Shown here in pieces: positions 17,238 through 23,867 of a DNA stretch of 38,474 bases. The DNA is taken from NCBI GenBank assembly GCA_949494735.1, contig CATABD010000016.1, forward strand, positions 1 through 38,474. The letters run 5' to 3'. Source of the stretch: an uncultured Oscillospiraceae bacterium. GTDB lineage: Bacteria; Bacillota; Clostridia; Oscillospirales; Oscillospiraceae. Position 1 is the first letter of the stretch. Every line of letters begins with the position of its first letter. A program made the translations under genes and the position numbers. Below the pieces are notes generated by a model. The model had not been told where the DNA came from. It saw nothing but the letters and a program-made list of their open reading frames with translations, and did no database searches.

Positions 17238-19272
17238 GGTCGAACACCAGCTTATAATTGGCCCTGGCCCCATCGTCCTCCAGTACCACCGTGGCGTCAT
17301 AGGTTTTCCCGGTTTTCTCCGAGAAACAGCCGGTGAGCTTTACCCGGCCCTTGTTCAACAGAGCGGCGGCGATGGTCTTGGTGAGGGCCTTTTTCTTGGC
17401 TGTGAAAAATTTGCTGTCTTTCCACAGGACAAAGCGGCACTCCCGGTTCTCGCAGAAAAAGCCCTTTTTATTTTCCACCACAGCGCCGCCGCACCGGGGG
17501 CAGGGGCCGACGGCCTCCCGATCCGAAGGGAACAGGACATCCGCGCCGGGGACAGGCTGATAGGTGTTCACCAGCTCCTTCACCATGGCGGCGATGCCCT
17601 CCATGAAGTCCTCCGGGGACAGCTCCCCTCGCTCCACCTGTCCCAGCCGGTACTCCCAATCGGCGGTGAGCAGGGGCGATTGCAGGGCTTCCGGCAGGAC
17701 GGCCACCAGGGAGCTGCCCGCCTGGGTGGGCAGGAGGCTGGTGATCTTCTTTGCCTTTTTCCGCTCCACCAGCCCGGTGTCCACCAGCTTTTCCAGGATG
17801 GCGGCGCGGGTGGCCGGAGTTCCAATGCCGCGCCGTTCCGCATCATCGGGCATATCCTCCGCCCCGGCGCACTCCATGCTGGCGAGGATGGTGTCCTCGG
17901 TGAAGTGCTTGGGCGGGGCCGTCTGGCCCTCCTTCACCTGGACGGCCTCCACCGCCAGCGTCTGGCCCTGGGCCAGATCGTCCGGCAGGGCGGTATCGCT
18001 GGGCCGCGCGGCGCAGGCCCGCCAGCCCATAACCAGCACCGTTTTGCCCTTGACGGTGAAGCTGTGCCCGCCGCACTCCACTGTCACGGTGGTCTCGGCA
18101 TACCGATGGGCCGGACAGACCGCCCGGATCAGCCCCAGGGACACCAGCCGCAGCACTTCATGCTCCCCCATGGGCAGGGCGGAGAGGTCGGCGGTGGCGG
18201 CGTCTTTGGTGGGGACGATGGCGTGGTGGTCGCTGACCTTTCCGCTGTCGCACACCTGGGAGGACAGCACCGCCCCCGGCACCTCCACACCGCAGATCAC
18301 AGCGGCGGCAGACGCCAGGACGGGGACGCTCCCCTCCATATCGTCCGTCAGATACCGGCTGTCCGTCCGGGGGTAAGTACACAGCTTTTTTTCATAGAGG
18401 GCCTGCAAATAGTCCAGCGTCTGCTGGGCGGTGTAGCCCAGGACACGGTTGGCGTCCCGCTGGAGGGTGGTCAGGTCGTAGAGGGCCGGGGGACGCTCGG
18501 TTTTCTCTTTCCGCTCCACCGCCTGGACGGTGGCGGTGCCACCCTCACAGGCGGCGGCGATGGCGGCGGCGTCCTCTTTTCCGCTGATCCGCTCCCCGGT
18601 GAGGGCCATGCCGCCGCAGGTCAGCTCCACCGTGTAGAACGGCTCCGGCTCAAAGGCGGCGATCTCCGCCTCCCGCTGGGCGATCATCGCCAGCGTGGGG
18701 GACATGACCCGCCCGACGTTCAGCGTCCGGCCATACAGCAGGGAGAACAGCCGGGTGGCGTTGATGCCCACCAGCCAATCCGCCTTTTGGCGACACAGCG
18801 CCGCTTGGTGCAGGCCGTCATAGTCGTTGCCGGGGCGGAGGTTGTCGAACCCCTCCCGGATGGCGCTGTCCTCCATACTGCTGATCCACAGCCGTTTTAC
18901 AGGCTTGGTGCAACCCGCCAGATAGTAGGCGGTGCGGAAGATCAGCTCCCCCTCCCGGCCAGCGTCACAGGCGTTCACTACCTCGGACACGTCCTCCCGC
19001 CGAAGCAGGGTGCGTAGAACGTCAAACCGCTCCCGCTTGTCCTTCCCAATGGTGAAGCGCCAGTTTTCCGGCAGGATGGGCAGATCCTCCCGCCTCCATT
19101 TGTCATAGCTGGGATTATAGGCGGCAGGTTCGGCCAGCCCCGCCAGATGACCGATGCACCAGCTCACCAGCCAGCCATTGCCCTCCATGTGGCCCTCCTT
19201 CCGGGCCGTGGCCCCCAGCACCTGGGCGATGCCCATGGCTACGGAGGGTTTTTCCGCGATTACTAACCGCAT
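17230..19272 (-). CDS. topB: DNA topoisomerase III (type IA)
   Basis: A 680-aa type IA topoisomerase that relaxes and decatenates DNA by single-strand passage; ICE copies are thought to help process transferred strands. The N-terminal TOPRIM domain has 'MRLVIAEKPSVAMGIAQVLG', the glutamate of the opening strand and 'DAGREGELIFR' near residue 104. 'NVGRVMSPTLAMIAQRE' follows. The catalytic tyrosine is in 'CTYPRTDSRYL' near residue 300. The C-terminus has a zinc ribbon, 'GPCPRCGGAVVENKKGFFCEN', and a further domain that binds DNA. Length is normal and no lesion is seen. The ATG at 19272 follows GGGAG. A HepT/MntA module in opposite orientation separates it from the DUF4366 gene. Confidence 0.95.
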   Translation of the reverse strand: MRLVIAEKPSVAMGIAQVLGATARKEGHMEGNGWLVSWCIGHLAGLAEPAAYNPSYDKWRREDLPILPENWRFTIGKDKRERFDVLRTLLRREDVSEVVNACDAGREGELIFRTAYYLAGCTKPVKRLWISSMEDSAIREGFDNLRPGNDYDGLHQAALCRQKADWLVGINATRLFSLLYGRTLNVGRVMSPTLAMIAQREAEIAAFEPEPFYTVELTCGGMALTGERISGKEDAAAIAAACEGGTATVQAVERKEKTERPPALYDLTTLQRDANRVLGYTAQQTLDYLQALYEKKLCTYPRTDSRYLTDDMEGSVPVLASAAAVICGVEVPGAVLSSQVCDSGKVSDHHAIVPTKDAATADLSALPMGEHEVLRLVSLGLIRAVCPAHRYAETTVTVECGGHSFTVKGKTVLVMGWRACAARPSDTALPDDLAQGQTLAVEAVQVKEGQTAPPKHFTEDTILASMECAGAEDMPDDAERRGIGTPATRAAILEKLVDTGLVERKKAKKITSLLPTQAGSSLVAVLPEALQSPLLTADWEYRLGQVERGELSPEDFMEGIAAMVKELVNTYQPVPGADVLFPSDREAVGPCPRCGGAVVENKKGFFCENRECRFVLWKDSKFFTAKKKALTKTIAAALLNKGRVKLTGCFSEKTGKTYDATVVLEDDGARANYKLVFDHG

Positions 19273-19356
19273 TTGTTATCACTCCCATCAAAATTTCATT
19301 TTCCTATTTCTTATTTGGAATTTTTGGTGTATACTATGGTCAAAGGAGGTGCTGGC

Positions 19357-19650
19357 ATGGGCCAAAGTATCGCTGATATTACAACAACACTCACACCTGT
19401 TTTCCATGACTATGGCATTTCACGCGCTGTCTTGTTTGGCTCCGTGGCAAAGGGCACCGCCACTGATAAAAGCGACCTTGATCTGTTGGTAGACAGCAAC
19501 CTCCGGGGGTTAAAGTTTGTTGGATTTATGGAAGCTGTCCGGCGTGCCGTGGGGATGCCTGTTGACATTTTGGATGTTGAACACATTGAACACGGTTCAA
19601 GAATTGACCAGGAAATTCACTCCACCGGGGTAACGATTTATGAGAAATGA
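19357..19650 (+). CDS. mntA: MntA-type nucleotidyltransferase antitoxin
   Basis: A 97-aa minimal nucleotidyltransferase. It has the family motif GSVAKGTATDKSDLDLLV: Gly28-Ser29 for nucleotide binding and the metal-binding Asp40 and Asp42. In type VII toxin-antitoxin systems MntA blocks the HEPN toxin by adding AMP groups to a tyrosine on it. I start at the ATG at 19357 because AAGGAGG lies 7 nt upstream, although the frame stays open to 19273. A -10-like TATACT is at 19330-19335 with a weak -35. The stop overlaps the hepT start by 11 nt. G+C content is lower than the flanking backbone, which fits acquired cargo. Confidence 0.9.
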   Translation: MGQSIADITTTLTPVFHDYGISRAVLFGSVAKGTATDKSDLDLLVDSNLRGLKFVGFMEAVRRAVGMPVDILDVEHIEHGSRIDQEIHSTGVTIYEK

Positions 19651-19963
19651 AATCGTCGTTCAAAAAATGCTGGGGTATTCCACAAAGCTGATGGACTACT
19701 GCTCCGGCTATACCTACGACACCTTTACGGCGGACATCAAGCTGGTGGAAGCCTGTGTATTCAACCTCAGTCAGCTTGGAGAACTGTGCCGCATCGTAGA
19801 TGATGCCTTTGCGGCGGCGCATCCCGAAATTCCCTGGCGCGAAATGTATGGCTTACGCAATCGAATTGTCCACGATTACGAGGGCGTCAACCTCCGGCTC
19901 GTTTGGGAGATCATCAGTGAGGATATACCGGCGCTCAAAGATACACTGGAAAAATTAGTGTAA
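19640..19963 (+). CDS. hepT: HepT-type HEPN ribonuclease toxin
   Basis: A 107-aa all-helical HEPN protein. The catalytic signature is R73-NRIV-H78-D-Y80, an exact RX4HXY motif, in 'LRNRIVHDYEGVNLRLVWEII'. HEPN toxins of this type cleave RNA, and the cognate MntA modifies the motif tyrosine to switch them off; both residues are intact here, so the pair looks functional. It follows mntA with an 11-nt overlap and ends just before a strong intrinsic terminator. Read against the ICE backbone between topB and DUF4366, the module most likely stabilises the element or defends the host against phage. Confidence 0.9.
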   Translation: MRNEIVVQKMLGYSTKLMDYCSGYTYDTFTADIKLVEACVFNLSQLGELCRIVDDAFAAAHPEIPWREMYGLRNRIVHDYEGVNLRLVWEIISEDIPALKDTLEKLV

Positions 19964-19975
19964 AGGTCTACAGCA

Positions 19976-20009
19976 CAAGCGGCCCCGATGGTCGGGGCCG
20001 CTTGCTTTT
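19976..20009 (+). terminator. Intrinsic terminator after hepT
   Basis: A perfect 13-bp stem, CAAGCGGCCCCGA (19976-19988) and TCGGGGCCGCTTG (19992-20004), with a TGG loop, is followed by CTTTT. It lies 12 nt after the hepT stop and isolates the toxin-antitoxin transcript from the convergent DUF4366 gene. On the minus strand no T-run follows. Confidence 0.85.
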
Positions 20010-20022
20010 GCATTACTTTATT

Positions 20023-20817
20023 TCATTCGTTCTCCCCGTCCTCCGGCTCGTCCCCGGTGTCGCTGTACTCGTTATCATCACCGTAGTCGTAGTCATCCAG
20101 GTCGGCGCTGCCCTTGGTGTCCGGCTTTTTCTTCTTGAATTTCAAGAAATAGGCCGCGCCGCCCCCGGCCAGCAGCGCCAGCCCCACAACGGCCAGCAGG
20201 CCGCTCCCGCCGCTGGGTTTCTCCGGCTCCGGGCCTGGGTCGGGCTGCTGGGATTCCACCGGGGCGGAGGGTTCCGGCTCCTTGCCCACACACTCGGTCA
20301 TGTTCACCGCGCACAGCGGACAGAATGTGTTCACCGCCCCGGCGTGGCATTTCTCGGTGCAGGAACAGGCGGCGGGTTCGCCCTGCTCTATCAGCGCGGC
20401 AAGGTCGGCCTCGTCCACCTTGTTCAGAAAATAGGTCTGATACTGTTCCTCTTTGCCGTTCACCGGGGCGTCGTAGTCGATCACGATGTAGAAGGTGTGC
20501 CCGTCCCGGCCCTCCACCGTGATGAACTGCTTGTGGGTGTCCTTATCGTAGAGCATATCTCGGGTGGAAAACTCGCTGCCGGGGGACAACGGCTTCCCCT
20601 GGGTGGGCGTCTGCTGGGTGCCGGAGACAGGCTGGCCCGTCTGCTGGGGATCGGCGGGCGTGGTGGGCTGGGGGGAGGGGGTGCCCTGGCTCCAGTATTC
20701 CAGAACCTTATCGCTCCCATCCTCCGGCCCGCCGCCCGCAAAGGCGGTGAGGGGCAGCGCAGTACAGCACAGCACCGCCGCCAGCACCACGGTCAGGAGG
20801 CGCTTACATTTCCCCAT
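20023..20817 (-). CDS. DUF4366 (CD1107-family) mobile-element membrane protein
   Basis: A 264-aa secreted and membrane-anchored protein. A signal peptide is clear ('MGKCKRLLTVVLAAVLCCTALPLTAFA'). A Pro/Thr/Gln-rich stalk follows, then a conserved domain ('MLYDKDTHKQFITVEGRDGHTFYIVIDYDAP', 'YFLNKVDEADLAALI') and a Cys cluster ('CSCTEKC', 'NTFCPLCAVNMTEC'). A second Pro-rich stretch precedes one membrane segment ('GLLAVVGLALLAGGGAAYFL') and a Lys patch plus very acidic cytoplasmic tail. Proteins of this family belong to the ICE transfer region and probably act at the cell surface with the secretion channel; the mechanism is unknown. The ATG at 20817 lies inside the end of the DUF4315 gene (14-nt overlap). 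Confidence 0.85.
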   Translation of the reverse strand: MGKCKRLLTVVLAAVLCCTALPLTAFAGGGPEDGSDKVLEYWSQGTPSPQPTTPADPQQTGQPVSGTQQTPTQGKPLSPGSEFSTRDMLYDKDTHKQFITVEGRDGHTFYIVIDYDAPVNGKEEQYQTYFLNKVDEADLAALIEQGEPAACSCTEKCHAGAVNTFCPLCAVNMTECVGKEPEPSAPVESQQPDPGPEPEKPSGGSGLLAVVGLALLAGGGAAYFLKFKKKKPDTKGSADLDDYDYGDDNEYSDTGDEPEDGENE

Positions 20818-21031
20818 GGGCAGCGTCCTCCTGTTCCACCGGGCGGGCGGCGCGGATGAGCGCGGCAAGCTGATCCGGGTCCAGCCCCACGCCCCGAACC
20901 AGGCCGATGATGTCCAGGTTTTCCAACTCGGTGCGCTGCTTGGTCAGTTCCGCCTGCCGCGCTTCCAGCTCGGCGATTTTGGCGGCGTTCTTCTGATATT
21001 CCGTGTTGATCTTCTTGATTTTCGGGTTCAT
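20804..21031 (-). CDS. DUF4315 protein
   Basis: A 75-aa protein with an N-terminal coiled coil ('INTEYQKNAAKIAELEARQAELTKQRTELENLDI') followed by 'GLVRGVGLDPDQLAALIRA'. It matches DUF4315, a small family always found near the C40 peptidase and DUF4366 genes of Clostridia ICEs. Function is unknown; the coiled coil suggests that it binds a partner. The ATG at 21031 is 14 nt after the C40 peptidase stop and has AAGGAG upstream. Its last codons overlap the next gene's start, which suggests coupled translation. Confidence 0.85.
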   Translation of the reverse strand: MNPKIKKINTEYQKNAAKIAELEARQAELTKQRTELENLDIIGLVRGVGLDPDQLAALIRAARPVEQEDAAHGEM

Positions 21032-21045
21032 GGTGAAAACTCCTT

Positions 21046-22731
21046 TCAAGGTTCCCGAAGTCTGCCAAAGCCATAAAAATGATTCTGCCAGTACGGGGTG
21101 TTGATGTTGGCGTAGGAAATGGGCGATCCGCAATGGATCATCATCCCATTGCCCACATAGATGCCCACATGGGAGGGCCTGTCGGGGTATGGCGCGTCAT
21201 AGGTGCCGATGAAGAACACCAGATCGCCGGGTTTGGCGTTGGCCCTGGACACGGGGGTGCAGACATCCTCCAGACCCATTACCCCCAACCGCCCATAGTT
21301 CCAGCCGCTGTGATTGATCACCCAGGACACATAGCCGGAACAGTCGAAGGAGGTGGAGGGGTTGGTGCCGCCCCACACATAGGGGAAGCCCAAATATTTC
21401 TCCGCCTCTTTGAGCATGGCGGCGAACACTTCATCCTCCAGCGCCTCCGGCGGCACATCGTAGTCCAGATAGTTCTCCCGCTGGGAAGCGTTTGGGTATT
21501 CGGTGATGGGGAACAGATCCGGGCGGTTGCCCAGGGTAGCCATATAGCTGGCGTAAAGGTGCATCCCGTCCTCGTCCAGCACATAGACAGGCAGATGGGA
21601 CAGGTCGGAGTTGACCAGCTTCACCTTGCAGATGGTGTATTCATACGGCTGACTGTTCTCGTCATAGCGGGTCTGGCGGGTCACGGTCTCGGTGAGGATA
21701 TACTGCCGCTCAAAGAGCATTTCCAGGGTGGGTCGCACCTGTTCCAGCGTCCAGGCCCCCCGGTGGTAGGCGGTGAGCAGGGAGATCAGCACATAGGGGT
21801 CGTGTCCGATCTCGTCCAGGTCGAATTGATATTCGTCATGGCCGGGGTGCAGCGCGGCATAGTTGTCCAGCTCGTTTTTCAGCGCGGCCTCCATCCCGGC
21901 ATAAGCGGCCTCCGCCCCCAGCATATCCTCATCGGCGGAGGGATAGGTGGAACCGCCCAGGCCGGACAGCACACCCTCCACCAGCGCCGTGCAGGAGGAC
22001 AGCCCATTGAGGAACACGGACACCGCCAGGAACAGGGCTATCACAGCAGCGAAGCCCTTTTTATGTTTCCAGACGAAATTGCCGCTGGCCCTGGATCTCT
22101 CCGCCGCCTGTTTTGCCGCTTTCATGGCGTTCTCTATGGTGGCGGCGACGCCCTCCCCGGAACGCACCGAGGCGGCATACTGCTTGCGGATGGCTTGCTT
22201 CTGCCGCCACCGGGAGATGGGGTTGCTGGCAAATTGGGGATTGTCCCGGAGGTGCTTCTGATAGAGGGCGTTCACATTGGCCTTGCCCAACCGCATCCGG
22301 GCTTTTTCCGCCTCCCGGTAGGGTTTCAGCTTCTGAGCGCGGCGGGAGTGCGCCGCCAGCCGGACGCCGCCCTCGGCGGTTTCTTCCAGCCGGTGGGCGC
22401 TCTCCACACCCACATTTTCCTGTTCCGCCTCCTGAATTTTTCGGTGGGCCTGGGCAGAAGCGGCGGTGAGCGGCGCGGCCTTGACGGTGTGCGTCAGTTT
22501 GGACGCGGGAACGGGCTTGTCCACGTCCTCAAACCGCAAACGGGTCTTGGATCTGCCCGTGGCCGGGTCCGCCTGCTGGTATTTCACCAGCTTTTTCTTT
22601 TTGGGCACCTTGGCCTGGGCCGCGTCCGCTTTATCAGCAACCTTGTCAGCGCGACGGATATGCTCCTTCAGCCGGGGATCTCCGCGCTCGGCATCGGTGA
22701 ACTGGAGCCGAGAATTTTTAGGCTGGCTCAC
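21046..22731 (-). CDS. C40 (NlpC/P60) peptidase, CD1108-family conjugation protein
   Basis: A 561-aa cell-wall hydrolase for the conjugation machine, corresponding to the VirB1/Orf14 role. The first 200 residues are basic and cytoplasmic. One membrane segment is at about 225-245 ('FAAVIALFLAVSVFLNGLSSC'). An extracellular linker ('YAALHPGHDEYQFDLDEIGHDPYVLISLLTAY') follows, and the C-terminus is an NlpC/P60 domain with the catalytic Cys in 'SFDCSGYVSWVI' near 463 and His in 'PSHVGIYVGNGMMIHCG' near 520. It should cut peptidoglycan peptides to let the channel through. Start is a GTG at 22731, whose GTGA overlaps the stop of the 55-aa gene upstream. Confidence 0.92.
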   Translation of the reverse strand: MSQPKNSRLQFTDAERGDPRLKEHIRRADKVADKADAAQAKVPKKKKLVKYQQADPATGRSKTRLRFEDVDKPVPASKLTHTVKAAPLTAASAQAHRKIQEAEQENVGVESAHRLEETAEGGVRLAAHSRRAQKLKPYREAEKARMRLGKANVNALYQKHLRDNPQFASNPISRWRQKQAIRKQYAASVRSGEGVAATIENAMKAAKQAAERSRASGNFVWKHKKGFAAVIALFLAVSVFLNGLSSCTALVEGVLSGLGGSTYPSADEDMLGAEAAYAGMEAALKNELDNYAALHPGHDEYQFDLDEIGHDPYVLISLLTAYHRGAWTLEQVRPTLEMLFERQYILTETVTRQTRYDENSQPYEYTICKVKLVNSDLSHLPVYVLDEDGMHLYASYMATLGNRPDLFPITEYPNASQRENYLDYDVPPEALEDEVFAAMLKEAEKYLGFPYVWGGTNPSTSFDCSGYVSWVINHSGWNYGRLGVMGLEDVCTPVSRANAKPGDLVFFIGTYDAPYPDRPSHVGIYVGNGMMIHCGSPISYANINTPYWQNHFYGFGRLREP

Positions 22732-22895
22732 CGCTCGGCCTCATGGGTCTTTCTCAGCAGGCCGGAACCGGGCGGCGCGGGGATCGCCGCCTTTTTCTGT
22801 GCCAACTGACGCCGGACGGAGGGGCGTTCCCATCTGCCCCGCCCTGGCCTGTCAGCACTTTGCCGCTGGGGAGCTGTATTGTTCAAAAAACTCAT
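22728..22895 (-). CDS. 55-aa motif protein between PAPS-reductase and C40 genes
   Basis: A small ORF of 55 codons from an ATG at 22895, with GGAG ten nt upstream. Its stop overlaps the GTG start of the C40 gene (GTGA), so it is placed to drive translation of that gene. The protein starts MSFLNNTAPQRQS, is basic (many Arg), and holds ERPSVRRQLAQKK in the middle, followed by a short tail ending 'RKTHEAER'. That motif is the one found at the C-termini of eight other ICE proteins here. I do not recognise the protein otherwise. Spacing, overlap and motif make it likely to be real despite its small size. Confidence 0.7.
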   Translation of the reverse strand: MSFLNNTAPQRQSADRPGRGRWERPSVRRQLAQKKAAIPAPPGSGLLRKTHEAER

Positions 22896-22919
22896 GTGTG
22901 GTCATCTCCTTCACAAATT

Positions 22920-23867
22920 TCAGTCCGTCCCAGGCGGCTGATAGGGGACGCCGATGTAGTCCAGCACCTTTCCGCAGCCTAATTTGTTGACACAAAAATT
23001 GTGCTGCTTGGGGTGGGTCAGGGCCATGCGCTGGAAGCGGTTCGGCTCCTTCTCCAGATGCAGGCCGAACATACAGAACATACAGCCCGTACGCTGCGCC
23101 CCGGTGGTGACGAGCTTCCCGTTTTTCTCCACGATCTCCCCATAGATGGAGGCATAGGGGATGCCGGTCAAGCGCAGGTATTGAAGGGCGTCCTGCTCCG
23201 TCCAGAAGGACAGCGGCTTGGAGGCTGGTTCCTTTTTATCGTAGGCATTGCAGCCGGTTTGCAGAAAAGCCCCCTCCCTCCGCTTGCTCTCACAGGCCAT
23301 CGTCCCCATGATGGCGGCCCTGCCGGTCTGGCGGGCGTACTTGTGGAGGGGCCTCGTTTTCATAGCGCCGCAGCAGTATTCGGAAATGGGAAATGGCGCT
23401 TCCAGCAGGAAGCGCCATTTCATGTACCGCCCGCAGAACCAGGATGGGGAACCATCCGAGTTCATGCCGTTCAACTGTTTGATTGCCCAGTTGCTGCCCT
23501 TCCTGGCGTAGTAGATACGTTTTGCCACATCTTTTGATATGACCGGGTATCCGTACTGCTCAATGATCTGGGTGAAGGGCATAACGGGTTGCAGCCACAC
23601 CACATTGGGGATAGAGCGGACGAAATCCTGGATTTCCGGGTACTCCATGCCAGTATCGGCATAGGCGGCGGGCACATCCGGGTAGAGGCCCCGCACCAAA
23701 TCCAAAAGCAGGGTTGAATCCTTCCCTCCGCTGAAGGAGACAAATACTTTTCCTCCATAGTGTTCATACCATTCCCGGATTTTTGTTTGGCTCTCCCGGA
23801 TTTTCCGTTCCAGCGGCCACGCCTGCATGGTGAGCAGATCCTGTTTAGTGTAGACGGCCTCACTCAT
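22920..23867 (-). CDS. PAPS-reductase / DndC-like PP-loop protein
   Basis: A 315-aa member of the phosphoadenosine-phosphosulfate reductase superfamily. The PP-loop is SFSGGKDST (residues 44-52), which binds ATP or a related nucleotide; 'YADTGMEYPEI' follows. Cysteines at 165-166 (CC), 262 and 265 (GCMFC) could hold an iron-sulfur cluster, an arrangement reminiscent of DndC in DNA phosphorothioation rather than of assimilatory sulfate reductase. It does not sit with sulfur-assimilation genes but inside the transfer operon, with its ATGA start overlapping the virB4 stop. Sulfur or nucleotide chemistry on DNA or RNA is therefore my inference; the substrate is unknown. It may work with the MT-A70 and radical SAM enzymes encoded upstream. 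Confidence 0.85.
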   Translation of the reverse strand: MSEAVYTKQDLLTMQAWPLERKIRESQTKIREWYEHYGGKVFVSFSGGKDSTLLLDLVRGLYPDVPAAYADTGMEYPEIQDFVRSIPNVVWLQPVMPFTQIIEQYGYPVISKDVAKRIYYARKGSNWAIKQLNGMNSDGSPSWFCGRYMKWRFLLEAPFPISEYCCGAMKTRPLHKYARQTGRAAIMGTMACESKRREGAFLQTGCNAYDKKEPASKPLSFWTEQDALQYLRLTGIPYASIYGEIVEKNGKLVTTGAQRTGCMFCMFGLHLEKEPNRFQRMALTHPKQHNFCVNKLGCGKVLDYIGVPYQPPGTD

